64,000 nucleotides of DNA from Motilimonas eburnea (GTDB lineage: Bacteria > Pseudomonadota > Gammaproteobacteria > Enterobacterales > CBDFNC01): assembly GCF_021295345.1 (NCBI RefSeq), contig NZ_JAIMJB010000017.1:1-64000 (forward strand), in the 5' to 3' direction. Below the pieces are notes generated by a model, which saw only the letters and a list, made by a program, of their open reading frames with translations, did no database searches and was not told where the DNA came from. Each line of letters opens with the position of its first letter. The first letter of the stretch is position 1. Below are positions 47,082 to 55,115 of the stretch, one piece after another. Made by a program: the position numbers and the translations under genes.

Positions 47082-48689
47082 ATGTCCATCTCTACTAAGT
47101 TGCTCATTACCTTGATCAGTGTCTTTGCGTTAGTGCTCATCTCGTCCACTACCTATCAACTACGTCAAGAAAATCAGCTTATTAACACGGTAATGAGCGA
47201 ACAATTACTGGATAAGGCCAGCAACTACTTCGACAGCCTTAACATGATGATGCTAACGGGCACCATGGCGCAAAAACATAAACTCAGGGAAAAAGCCCTG
47301 GCTCAAGATAATATCGAGCAAGTGAGAGTGCTGCGCAGTGAAGCCACCAAAAAACTATACGGGCCGGGCAGCGCAGAGCAAGCGCCTCAAGATGACATCG
47401 ACCGCCGTGCCCTTGCGGGTGAAACCGTGATTGAAAATATCAACGCGAGCTGGGGCCAAGGTATCGTCGTTGCCCTGCCTATGACCGCCAGCAAGGACTA
47501 TCGCGGCACCGATTGTTTAGGTTGTCACATGGCCCAAGAAGGCGACATTCTCGGCGTGATCCGCCTTGAATACAACCTAGCCCATGCCAACAAGCTCATC
47601 AGCCAAAGCTCTTGGATTGCCGCCATCATCATGACGGTGATCGCCATCATCGGCTTTATCGCCACCATGTACTTGATCCAAAAAATCATCATTAAGCCAA
47701 TCCGCCATATTGCTGAGGTGATGAACCAAGTCAGCGCCGAAAAAAACCTAACCCTGCGCACCCAGCTTACGCAACAAGATGAAATTGGCCGCATGGGCGC
47801 AGCCATCAACCACTTTTTAATCAATGTCGAACAAAGCTTGCAACAAGTTAACCATACCGCCAACCAGCTGTCAGACTCTGCCCACCAGCTCACTCAAGTG
47901 GCCAGCCGTAACGACACCTCGGCGAGCAACCAGATGCAAGAAACGCAAACCGTACAGCGTCATATCGAGGAGATGCAAACTCAGCAGCAACACGCCAGCG
48001 AGAGTTCAAGCCAAGCCGCCGCCATCATCACCCACACCAGCGACACCATAGCGCAAAGCGCTAAACAAGCCCATATTGCCAGTGATGAAATCAATGGCTT
48101 AGTCACCCTGATTGATGGTGTGAAACAACGTATTGGCCAACTAAATCAGCAAACCGCGCAGGTTTCTAGCATACTGGCGGTGATCAAAGGCATTGCCGAT
48201 CAAACTAACTTGCTCGCCCTCAACGCCGCCATTGAAGCCGCTCGCGCCGGCGAACAAGGCCGCGGCTTTGCGGTGGTCGCCGAAGAAGTGCGCTCACTGG
48301 CCAGCCGCACCAGTGAGGCTACGGCTAACATAGAAACCATTATTGATGAATTTCAACAAGGTAGCAGTGCGTCGATGCAATCGGTTGACCAAGTTAATGA
48401 TTTGGCACATCAACGCGCCAATGATATCGAGCAACTGTCCCTCGCCATGACCGCAGCGGTAGAAGCCATGCGTGACATCTTGCTCCATGCCGATCAAATC
48501 AAACAACAAGCGCAATCAACTGCCCAAGTGACCGAACAAGTACAACATCAAGTATTAGAGATTTCTGGCCACGCCAAAGACACCGCTACCTCAGCCGGCC
48601 ATAGCCGCGAAATCAGCCTAGCACTGGCCGACTTGTCTGAGCGCCTTGCCAACTTATTGGGGCAATTTACCCTATCAAACAAAGACTAG
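47082..48689 (+). CDS. chemoreceptor with periplasmic c-type haem motif
   Basis: A 535-aa methyl-accepting protein. Transmembrane helix 1 is at about 5-22 and helix 2 at 177-200. The periplasmic domain between them contains CLGCH (about residues 145-149), a CxxCH haem-c attachment motif, and an [12 protein letters not shown]-type segment as in Tll0287/DUF3365 sensors. HAMP follows, then the signalling coiled coil with [18 protein letters not shown] near residue 375. A haem would let it sense redox, oxygen, or a gas. The ligand is not known. TM1 follows directly after the ATG at 47082; the ribosome site is weak. Confidence 0.9.
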   Translation: MSISTKLLITLISVFALVLISSTTYQLRQENQLINTVMSEQLLDKASNYFDSLNMMMLTGTMAQKHKLREKALAQDNIEQVRVLRSEATKKLYGPGSAEQAPQDDIDRRALAGETVIENINASWGQGIVVALPMTASKDYRGTDCLGCHMAQEGDILGVIRLEYNLAHANKLISQSSWIAAIIMTVIAIIGFIATMYLIQKIIIKPIRHIAEVMNQVSAEKNLTLRTQLTQQDEIGRMGAAINHFLINVEQSLQQVNHTANQLSDSAHQLTQVASRNDTSASNQMQETQTVQRHIEEMQTQQQHASESSSQAAAIITHTSDTIAQSAKQAHIASDEINGLVTLIDGVKQRIGQLNQQTAQVSSILAVIKGIADQTNLLALNAAIEAARAGEQGRGFAVVAEEVRSLASRTSEATANIETIIDEFQQGSSASMQSVDQVNDLAHQRANDIEQLSLAMTAAVEAMRDILLHADQIKQQAQSTAQVTEQVQHQVLEISGHAKDTATSAGHSREISLALADLSERLANLLGQFTLSNKD

Positions 48690-48709
48690 CGCCAAGTTTC
48701 TGTGGCCTT

Positions 48710-48784
48710 GTGGGAGCCGCAGTCATGCGGCGATAAATTTTGAGATCCACCCCCCCAAAATCGCACCATGACAGGTACTCCTAC
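48710..48784. repeat. dispersed inverted-repeat element, copy A
   Basis: GTGGGAGCC at the left and ACTCCTAC at the right, with the internal words GCAGTCATGCGGCGATAAA and AAAATCGCACCATGAC. It shares these with the copy at 51237. It lies in the short gap after the chemoreceptor gene. The ends are less perfect than in copy B. Confidence 0.7.
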
Positions 48785-48838
48785 GAGAGCCAACCCTTTG
48801 AACGCAGCAGCTCCACTGTCATCATTCAAGAGGAAGGC

Positions 48839-49477
48839 TTATTCGTTTGTTCGAGCAATGAATCGATAAGCACAGCGTCTTGCCCCCTCTAAAATATGCT
48901 CGCTACGGCTAACCTCAGCTAGATCGGCAAATAAGGCCTGAAACATAGCCAGTTCAGAGCGGCAAAAGCCCACACATGCTGTCGCGGCGGCGCAGATCGG
49001 GCAGTGATTTTCTAACAGTAAATACCCTTGCGCCGTGCTTTCAACACAGGCCATGTAACCTTCATTGGAGCGTATTTGGGCAAGCTTTTCTAACCTTTCA
49101 GGTAACGCAGCCATGCTTGATAACTTAGCTTGATAATTCGCCATGGCATCGGCTTCGCGCTGCGCGATCAATTGCTCTAACCCTTGTTCGCCAAACACTT
49201 GCTTGACTGAAATAAGCAGCTGCACCGTGAGCTCTTCATGGCGGTCCTCAAAGTGGCGCTGTGCTTGCTCGGTTAGCTGCCAAAAACGCGTTGGCCGCCC
49301 CCTTGGCGCCTTTTGATCAAAACTCTCCAAGTCGCCTTGCTGCTCTAATAATTGCAAATGCTGGCGTGCGCCCATGGTCGTCATGTCCAAGGCTTGTGCC
49401 AAGGCCTTCGCTGTCATGGCGCCATGTTGCTTTAGCAATTGAATGATTTTGTCACTGGCTTTGGCTGCTGAACTCAA
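48839..49477 (-). CDS. SufR-like winged-helix regulator with cysteine cluster
   Basis: A 212-aa regulator. The N-terminal winged helix (about 1-75: MTAKALAQALDMTTMGARQHLQLLEQ and PRGRPTRFWQL wing) is of the DeoR/SufR type. The C-terminal part has CPIC, CVGFC and a later C (about 160-205), the arrangement that binds a 4Fe-4S cluster in SufR. It starts with TTG at 49477, supported by GGGAGGA at ideal spacing. It is divergent from a VOC-family gene; an 11-base inverted repeat lies between. Confidence 0.85.
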   Translation of the reverse strand: MSSAAKASDKIIQLLKQHGAMTAKALAQALDMTTMGARQHLQLLEQQGDLESFDQKAPRGRPTRFWQLTEQAQRHFEDRHEELTVQLLISVKQVFGEQGLEQLIAQREADAMANYQAKLSSMAALPERLEKLAQIRSNEGYMACVESTAQGYLLLENHCPICAAATACVGFCRSELAMFQALFADLAEVSRSEHILEGARRCAYRFIARTNE

Positions 49478-49521
49478 ACGATTTCCTCCCTTTCACGGTG
49501 TGATTATCGAGTAGCCTCAAA

Positions 49522-49549
49522 ATTAAGTAAAGTTTTTTCTTTACTTAAT
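49522..49549. promoter_or_regulatory. inverted repeat, likely operator of the SufR-like regulator
   Basis: Perfect 11-base arms ATTAAGTAAAG and CTTTACTTAAT around six T. A further CTTTACT half site lies at 49590-49596, just before the VOC gene. Placement between divergent genes suggests autoregulation and control of the VOC gene. Confidence 0.65.
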
Positions 49550-49610
49550 AAATCAAGCTGGCTAAGGTAAATATTAAATAAACAAAAGACTTTACTAAAA
49601 GAGGTGAGCC

Positions 49611-50033
49611 ATGATCAGATTTGAACATATCAATTTAGTGGTGCGCGATTTAAAAAGTGCATTAAGCTTTTACCAAGTTGCCTTTCCTGAATGGAAGATT
49701 CGCGATCAAGGGCAAGCCCTGTGGAGTGGAAAACCCAGAAACTGGCTCCATTTTGGTGCGGATAATATCTATATTGCCTTAGCCGACAACGGCGATAGCG
49801 ACGGCCGAGACTTGGCTGGTCATCAGGTAGGGTTAGCTCACTTTGCCTTTGAAACCAGTGATATTGAAGGCATGATCCAACGATTAACCGCAGCCGGGTT
49901 TGCTATCGCTAATCCTGGTGTCAGTCACCCATTTCGTCGCAATGTTTACTTTATCGACCCAGACGGCCATGAAATAGAATTTGTGCAATATTTTAGTGAC
50001 CAAGTCGCCGAGCGTAATTCAACGGTTGAATAA
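49611..50033 (+). CDS. VOC-family protein (glyoxalase/bleomycin-resistance fold)
   Basis: A 140-aa protein with paired beta-alpha-beta-beta-beta modules. Metal-ligand positions fit FEHINLVVRD at the start and DPDGHEIEFVQYF at the end; GLAHFAFET in the middle holds another histidine. It could be a lyase, isomerase or dioxygenase, or a small resistance protein. GAGG precedes the ATG. Divergent from the SufR-like regulator, with operator-like repeats between, so likely its target. Confidence 0.85.
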   Translation: MIRFEHINLVVRDLKSALSFYQVAFPEWKIRDQGQALWSGKPRNWLHFGADNIYIALADNGDSDGRDLAGHQVGLAHFAFETSDIEGMIQRLTAAGFAIANPGVSHPFRRNVYFIDPDGHEIEFVQYFSDQVAERNSTVE

Positions 50034-50073
50034 CGACTCGCTTACCGCCTATCTCATGATTTTAAACTTTGAG

Positions 50074-50463
50074 CTAGGCGCCCTCTTGATACAATTCCAG
50101 CGGAAGGCCATCAGGATCTTGAAAAAAGGTATATGCGCGTCCGGTGTATTCATCAATGCGGATCGGTTCGGCAATAATATTATGTTCAGCCAAATACGCC
50201 ACCGTTTGTTCCACACTATCCACCCGAAATGCCAAATGCCTTAACCCTTGGGCTTCGGGTCGACTCGGCCTAGCAGGCGGGTTGGGAAAGGAAAACAATT
50301 CTAACTGACTGCCATCGGGCAGCTGCAGATCCAACTTATAGGATTGGCGCTCGGCGCGGTAATACTCGCCTAAGATGGGCAGTTGTAACACCTGATGATA
50401 AAACGCTTTTGAACGCTGATAGTCGGAGCAAATAATCGCCACGTGGTGGATCCCTTTAAGCAC
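50074..50463 (-). CDS. gloA2: YaeR/GloA2-like VOC metalloprotein
   Basis: A 129-aa glyoxalase-I-fold protein. HHVAIICSDYQRSKAFYHQVL, ELFSFPNPPARPSRPEAQGLRHLAF and FFQDPDGLPLELYQ match E. coli YaeR closely, including the histidine and glutamate metal ligands. It converges with the other VOC gene. The substrate of YaeR is not established. Confidence 0.9.
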   Translation of the reverse strand: MLKGIHHVAIICSDYQRSKAFYHQVLQLPILGEYYRAERQSYKLDLQLPDGSQLELFSFPNPPARPSRPEAQGLRHLAFRVDSVEQTVAYLAEHNIIAEPIRIDEYTGRAYTFFQDPDGLPLELYQEGA

Positions 50464-50563
50464 AAGCTACCTCTAGCACAATTGTAAAAACACGCGCCAG
50501 CTTATCACTTTTTAATCAAGTTTTGGCATTGACTTCGCGCTAAGCGAGCGCCAAGATGAAGCC

Positions 50564-50638
50564 ATGAACCTATTCAGCTTTGCCTCAATTTTAAGCATTA
50601 TCATTATTCTTCGGAATGGTGGGCTTGCTTATACCTGA
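50564..50638 (+). CDS. possible 24-aa membrane or leader peptide
   Basis: A 24-codon frame: MNLFSFA, then an isoleucine/leucine run (SILSIIIIL), then RNGGLAYT. It is followed within ten bases by a strong terminator at 50648-50669, so this stretch is transcribed as its own unit or as a leader with attenuator. AAGATGAAG is a poor to fair ribosome site. The isoleucine-rich run is reminiscent of attenuation peptides, but the gene downstream is a nucleotide-kinase-like one, not a biosynthetic one. Purely a sequence-level suggestion. Confidence 0.4.
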   Translation: MNLFSFASILSIIIILRNGGLAYT

Positions 50639-50647
50639 GTGTAAAGT

Positions 50648-50680
50648 AAACCCGCCGGCAGGCGGGTTTTGTTTTCCTGC
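50648..50680 (+). terminator. strong rho-independent terminator
   Basis: Nine-base perfect stem AAACCCGCC / GGCGGGTTT with a GGCA loop, followed by TGTTTT. It lies before the kinase gene at 50711 and after the tiny frame at 50564-50638. Confidence 0.87.
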
Positions 50681-50710
50681 TTTCTGGCCCAAACGCAAGC
50701 AGGAGAAGCT

Positions 50711-51223
50711 ATGAAAAAAGTCGCCGTTTTTGGTAAGCCAGGTAGTGGCAAGTCCACCTTAAGTAAACAGCTCAGCGCAGCTACCGGCATTAAGTTATTC
50801 CAACTCGACAGCATAGAGTACGCCAGCAATGGCGAGCGTGTTGCGCGTGACATTTATGACAGCCAACATCAGGCGATTATCGACCAAGACAGCTGGCTGA
50901 TTGATGGTTTTGGGCCTATGGCCTCGTTTCAACAGCGCCTTGCTGCGGCAGACACCCTAATTTATATCGATCTGCCCTATCCCTTAAGCTACTGGCTGGT
51001 CACTAAGCGTATGCTTAAAGGATTGTGGACTAAACCTGAAGGCTGGCCCGATGGCAGCTCGGTAATCAAAGGCACTCTAACCAGTTATAAGGTGCTGAAA
51101 TTGTGCCCACAATTTTATAATGATGCCTTTTTACAACGCCTGACCGCGATGACACCCGCGAAAAAGCTGTATGTGATCCGCTCTCTCAAGCAACTCAATC
51201 AGTTTGTTAGCGATATCAAGTAG
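50711..51223 (+). CDS. P-loop adenylate-kinase-like (FlaR-type) NTPase
   Basis: A 170-aa P-loop protein. Walker A GKPGSGKST at residues 8-16, a DSIEY segment near 33 and DQDSWLIDGFGP near 58 resemble the small adenylate-kinase-like proteins annotated as DNA-topology modulator FlaR. It probably phosphorylates a nucleoside or small molecule; the substrate is unknown. AGGAGAAG precedes the ATG at 50711. The longer frame from 50669 begins inside the terminator and is rejected. Confidence 0.83.
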   Translation: MKKVAVFGKPGSGKSTLSKQLSAATGIKLFQLDSIEYASNGERVARDIYDSQHQAIIDQDSWLIDGFGPMASFQQRLAAADTLIYIDLPYPLSYWLVTKRMLKGLWTKPEGWPDGSSVIKGTLTSYKVLKLCPQFYNDAFLQRLTAMTPAKKLYVIRSLKQLNQFVSDIK

Positions 51224-51236
51224 CATACAGCTAGAG

Positions 51237-51331
51237 GTGTAGGAGCCGCAGTAATGCGGCGATAAATGGTGCGATTCAACAACCAAAATCGCCCCATGAC
51301 TGGGGCTCCCACAAATCTGTGGCTCCTACAC
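51237..51331. repeat. dispersed inverted-repeat element, copy B
   Basis: A 95-base element with perfect 11-base ends GTGTAGGAGCC and GGCTCCTACAC. Inside are GCAGTAATGCGGCGATAAA and AAAATCGCCCCATGAC, nearly as in copy A at 48710, 2.5 kb away. It lies directly after the kinase gene stop. It looks like a REP/BIME-type or small non-autonomous repeat. Confidence 0.75.
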
Positions 51332-51407
51332 AAAAATGGCGGCTTCTACCCGGGTACTCACTTTTATGCTGTAATGCCTAACTCTCGATTTGCACCAAGG
51401 AAGCAAC

Positions 51408-51875
51408 ATGACCCAGTTACCCGATTACCCACTACTTGCCCAGCAAGCCCAAGCGCTTATCGCCGATGAAACGGATCTGATCGCCAACCTTGCCAACATC
51501 AGTGCTTTGTTAAACATGAATTTAGCCGATATTAACTGGGTTGGGTTTTACGTGTTAAAGCAAGATCAACTGGTACTTGGCCCGTTTCAGGGCAAGGTGG
51601 CTTGTGTACGCATCGATTTAGATAAAGGGGTCTGCGGTAAAGCCTTTAGCACTAATTCCATCCAGCGCATTGCCGATGTTCACGCCTTTCCCGGTCATAT
51701 CGCCTGCGATGCCGCTAGCCAATCGGAAATCGTGCTGCCCATTAACGTAAACGGTCGCACGGTCGCGGTACTGGATATCGATAGCCCACAGCGAGATCGA
51801 TTTAGTGTAGAGGATGAGAAGGGGTTGGCTCATTTGGTTGCAACGATAGCCAACCAACTAGGGTTCCCAGCATAA
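51408..51875 (+). CDS. msrC: free methionine-(R)-sulfoxide reductase (GAF family)
   Basis: A 155-aa GAF-domain enzyme that reduces free methionine-R-sulfoxide, using three cysteines. These are visible as ACVRIDLDKGVCGKAF (two) and HIACDAASQSEIV (one). DIDSPQRDRF near the C-terminus is also family typical. GGAAG precedes the ATG at 51408. The last 14 codons and the stop are part of the first unit of a threefold 43-base repeat that extends beyond the gene. Confidence 0.93.
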   Translation: MTQLPDYPLLAQQAQALIADETDLIANLANISALLNMNLADINWVGFYVLKQDQLVLGPFQGKVACVRIDLDKGVCGKAFSTNSIQRIADVHAFPGHIACDAASQSEIVLPINVNGRTVAVLDIDSPQRDRFSVEDEKGLAHLVATIANQLGFPA

Positions 51876-51962
51876 TTTGATTGCAACGATAGCCAACCAA
51901 CTAGGGTTCCCAGCATAATTTGGTTGCAACGATAGCCAACCAACTGGGGTTCCCAGCATAAC
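51834..51962. repeat. three tandem 43-bp repeats at the msrC 3' end
   Basis: Units start at 51834, 51877 and 51920 and are almost identical (one or two differences each). Unit 1 encodes the msrC C-terminus HLVATIANQLGFPA and stop; units 2 and 3 are outside the gene. Because 43 is not a multiple of three and unit 1 contains the stop, extra units do not alter the protein. Confidence 0.93.
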
Positions 51963-52178
51963 GTCATCGCCGATAAAGGAATTAGGTTAAAATTTAACCT
52001 CGATTTGACCATCCCGCCAAGTCATGTCAATTCATATAGTTGGCATGCAATTCAGCAATTAATTATCCCTTTTTATCGCAAAAAAAGTCATTACTGAGCG
52101 ACTACATATTATCCCTGATAGTATTTCATTGGCTTTGCGCTATATTGACTCTCACCAATGAGCAAGAAGGATAAACCA
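51963..52178. other. 216-base intergenic region before a micro-ORF
   Basis: No gene. It probably holds the promoter of the frame at 52179; TATATT at 52141-52146 could be a -10 but no convincing -35 was found. Confidence 0.4.
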
Positions 52179-52247
52179 ATGATCTACTTCGCTGCATGGA
52201 TGATATTTATCGGAATGACGGTGGCCTTTGTCAAAGGCGCACAATAA
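52179..52247 (+). CDS. probable 22-aa single-pass membrane micropeptide
   Basis: 22 codons: MIYFAAWMIFIGMTVAFVKGAQ is split here as MIYFAAWMIF and IGMTVAFVKGAQ. One hydrophobic helix fills residues 3-18 and ends in a lysine. AAGAAGGA lies eight bases before the ATG, an excellent ribosome site, and a GGCGGC/GCCGCC hairpin follows 22 bases after the stop. It resembles in size and make-up the small subunits or regulators of membrane complexes (CydX, MgtS and the like), but no family was recognised. Confidence 0.6.
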   Translation: MIYFAAWMIFIGMTVAFVKGAQ

Positions 52248-52269
52248 TTCCCGTAACGGAATATATTAG

Positions 52270-52285
52270 GGCGGCCTATGCCGCC
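52270..52285. terminator. hairpin after the micropeptide gene
   Basis: GGCGGC / GCCGCC with a CTAT loop, followed by TTATT. It lies between the micropeptide gene and the convergent SDR gene, and may serve both. Confidence 0.45.
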
Positions 52286-52308
52286 TTATTGAATCACTAG
52301 TAGCACTG

Positions 52309-52974
52309 TTACCAAGGTAGCTCTTCACCGTTTGTGTGCCAAAATCCCCCGCTGTTCGCTAACGTCAGTTGGTCCAACACCTGCTTCAAACCCAATGCCG
52401 ATTGCTCAGGACTGATCAAGCCCCCAAAGCCAACCATGCGAGTTTTGACCCAACCGGGATGTAATTGCGCCACCGCAATGCCTTGCTGTTTTAAGTCCTG
52501 CGCCATGGATTTACCGATGGCATTTAGGGCCGCTTTAGACGCACGATAGCCATATCGACCACCCGAATCATTATCGGCAATCGAGCCCATACGGCTGGTG
52601 ATATTGCCAATCTTAGAACCCTTAACTAGTTTGTCCAACAACGCCTGCGTCACCCGCAATGGCGCATAGGCATTAATTTCCATTTGCCTGCGCATATTGT
52701 CAAAATCAATATCTCCCAACACATCATCCGCCAACAAACCGGCATTATTAATCAAGAGATCGATTGATTGACCCTTAAGTTGCGCCGCCATGCGCGCCAC
52801 ATCTTGCTCTGAGGTGACGTCTATATTGGTGATCACCTGCGTAGCAATGGCATCCAACTCAGATGAGCTTTGGCGACATACTCCAATCACCTGCCAACCC
52901 GCTTGCTGATAAAGCTGAGCAAGCGCTAACCCTATGCCACGATTGGCGCCCGTTATTACCAGTGTTTTTGTCAT
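52309..52974 (-). CDS. short-chain dehydrogenase/reductase
   Basis: A 221-aa Rossmann-fold oxidoreductase. TGANRGIG cofactor motif at residues 7-14, NNAG near 76, and the catalytic YRASK near 142. It resembles the C-factor-like, sniffer-type SDRs. The substrate is unknown. GGGAG precedes the ATG at 52974. It lies on the same strand as the quinone-oxidoreductase gene upstream, but 135 bases separate them. Confidence 0.88.
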   Translation of the reverse strand: MTKTLVITGANRGIGLALAQLYQQAGWQVIGVCRQSSSELDAIATQVITNIDVTSEQDVARMAAQLKGQSIDLLINNAGLLADDVLGDIDFDNMRRQMEINAYAPLRVTQALLDKLVKGSKIGNITSRMGSIADNDSGGRYGYRASKAALNAIGKSMAQDLKQQGIAVAQLHPGWVKTRMVGFGGLISPEQSALGLKQVLDQLTLANSGGFWHTNGEELPW

Positions 52975-53109
52975 TGTGCTGCTCCCTCATTCATTACACC
53001 ATCATGATATACCAAACCAACGAACGATTAACGGCTAGGGCCACAATAACCCATCACAATACACAAGCAGCCTTAAGATACGCGAATATCGGTTTTTTGA
53101 ATGACCAAA

Positions 53110-54060
53110 TTAAGCTGCATTAACTTCAATCACTAACTTGCCACGCACTCGTCCAGCTTCACTTAACGCCAGCGCCTGTGGCACATCAGCCAAGGGAAAG
53201 GTTTGCGCGATAGTGACTTCTACCGTGCCGCTATCGATCAGGCTTGCTATGGTCGCTAAATCAGCGGGCGCACTCTGAACAAATAAAAACTCAGGGTTAA
53301 CCTGTTTTGTTTTCGCTAACGTCTCTGCCTTTGGATCGATTCCTACGATAGTCACTAATCGCCCTTGTGGCTTAATCACCTCAACAGAAGCTTGTTGTAC
53401 CTCTCCTCCTAAGGTATCAAAAACCAAGTCCACCGAGCTTGCCTCTAAAGCTTGCGCAAAGTCTTGGCTTTGATAGTCAATCACTTCATCAGCGCCCAAT
53501 TGTTTTACAAAATCAACATTTTTAGCCGATGTGGTGGTGATGACATAAGCCCCTTTGGCCTTTGCAAATTGAATGGCTAAATGGCCGACACCGCCCGCGC
53601 CAGCATGGATCAACACACGTTGCCCTGCGTTGAGTTGACCGGCATTGAATAATGCCTGCCACGCCGTTTGCGCCGCCAATGGATAAGCCGCAGCCTGTGA
53701 TAGAGGAATAGAGCTTGGCGCAGGAGCCATGTCAGCGGCGCGCACAGCAACATATTCGGCAAAAGCACCGTGTTTACCGATTTCTGGCATACCATAAACG
53801 CGATCGCCTCGTGTAAATTGCGTCACATCCTTGCCCACTTCCACTACTTCACCTGCCACATCCCAACCTAAGGTTACCGGTAACGTGATCGGCAAAACTT
53901 CCTTTAACACCCCATTAGCCACCTTCCAGTCCACAGGGTTAATGCTTGAGCCTGCTACCTTAATCACAATCTCATCAGCTGCTGCGACTGGCATTGCCAC
54001 CTCTTGCCCTTGCACACCGATTTCAACCTTGCCGTATTGAGTTAATTGAATTGTTTTCAT
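53110..54060 (-). CDS. NADP-dependent quinone-oxidoreductase-like MDR enzyme
   Basis: A 316-aa zinc-free medium-chain dehydrogenase/reductase. GroES-like N-terminal domain (SSINPVDWKVANG, LGWDVAGEV), then the NADPH-binding HAGAGGVGHLAIQFAKAKGA region (about 151-170). The zinc-ligand cysteines are absent, as in quinone oxidoreductases. It reduces quinones or enones with NADPH. Divergent from a LysR gene, its likely regulator. Confidence 0.9.
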   Translation of the reverse strand: MKTIQLTQYGKVEIGVQGQEVAMPVAAADEIVIKVAGSSINPVDWKVANGVLKEVLPITLPVTLGWDVAGEVVEVGKDVTQFTRGDRVYGMPEIGKHGAFAEYVAVRAADMAPAPSSIPLSQAAAYPLAAQTAWQALFNAGQLNAGQRVLIHAGAGGVGHLAIQFAKAKGAYVITTTSAKNVDFVKQLGADEVIDYQSQDFAQALEASSVDLVFDTLGGEVQQASVEVIKPQGRLVTIVGIDPKAETLAKTKQVNPEFLFVQSAPADLATIASLIDSGTVEVTIAQTFPLADVPQALALSEAGRVRGKLVIEVNAA

Positions 54061-54209
54061 TGAGATATCCCCTGCTTTGGTTAAGATGCAACCATGTTAT
54101 TTGTTCCTACATGAGCAATAAACAGGCATATTAACCATTCACTTTTTCCAAAATGGAACAAGTAGTGCATCAATCACCGGACAAGCTGGGCAATAAAGGA
54201 CACCATGCC

Positions 54210-55115
54210 ATGGATAAACTACAAGCAATGCAGTGTTTTTTAAGGGTGCTTGAGGCGGGAAGCTTTTCCAAGGTCGCCGCCGAAATGGCCGTTTCTCCTT
54301 CTCATATCAGCAAACAAGTGGCTTTTTTAGAGCAACAAGTCGGGGCTAAGTTATTGCAGCGCACCACTCGCTCCATCGCCCTAACCGAATTGGGGGATAA
54401 TTACGCCAAGCAGTGCCGCCAAATCCTCACCCAAGTCGCCCTAGCAGAATCTGAAATCGCACAGCTTCAAGGCCACCCCACAGGTCGATTAAGGGTGAGC
54501 TTCCCCAGTATTTTAGGCGAGCAAAACACAGCGCAACTGTGTAGCGAGTTTATGCAGCAATACCCTGATATCCAATTGGATATTTTGCTCGATGACAGAT
54601 TTATTGACCTTGTTGAAGAAGGCTTTGATTTAGCGATCCGCGCCAGTTCCGATATGCCAAGCTCCAATCTGATCTGCAAGAAAATCGGCTCTTTTCCCAT
54701 TCGACTGTTCGCTTCCCAGCAATACTTAGCCAAATATGGCCATCCTCAACATCCGAGTGAATTAGCTCAGCACCGCTGTATTGGTTATACCTATTCGCGC
54801 AATAACATGTGGGGCTTTCGCCACGAAAAAGGGGTCGACAAGGTAGAGATCAACCGCACAGTGCGTGTTAACAGCACCTATTTTGTGAAACACTTGGTCG
54901 AGTCCCATCAAGGTATCGCCTTTATGCCCAGCTTTATTCAATTACAAAGCCCACAGCTGGTTGTCCTATTGCCCCAATATCAACCCAATCAATTAGACCT
55001 TAATGCGGTTTACCCTGAGCGCGCTTTTACCCCAGCAAAAACCATTAAATTTATTGAGTTTTTTAGGCTATGGTTTAATCAAAACATGCAACCCCATTTA
55101 AAGGTGAAATCATGA
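54210..55115 (+). CDS. LysR-family transcriptional regulator
   Basis: A 301-aa regulator with the N-terminal LysR winged helix (MQCFLRVLEAGSFSKVAAEM, residues 6-25, then SPSHISKQVAFLEQQVG) and a C-terminal effector-binding domain. It is of the CrgA/DsdC-like group that often controls an adjacent oxidoreductase. Divergent from the MDR gene at 53110. ATG at 54210 is chosen on family length and an AAAGGA some 10 bases before; an in-frame ATG at 54153 is possible. Its TGA overlaps the tag ATG (ATGA), so tag is in the same transcript. Confidence 0.9.
   Translation: MDKLQAMQCFLRVLEAGSFSKVAAEMAVSPSHISKQVAFLEQQVGAKLLQRTTRSIALTELGDNYAKQCRQILTQVALAESEIAQLQGHPTGRLRVSFPSILGEQNTAQLCSEFMQQYPDIQLDILLDDRFIDLVEEGFDLAIRASSDMPSSNLICKKIGSFPIRLFASQQYLAKYGHPQHPSELAQHRCIGYTYSRNNMWGFRHEKGVDKVEINRTVRVNSTYFVKHLVESHQGIAFMPSFIQLQSPQLVVLLPQYQPNQLDLNAVYPERAFTPAKTIKFIEFFRLWFNQNMQPHLKVKS

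Noticed and set aside
51830-52012. Minus-strand 60-codon frame
   Set aside because: It is an artefact of the 43-bp tandem repeat.
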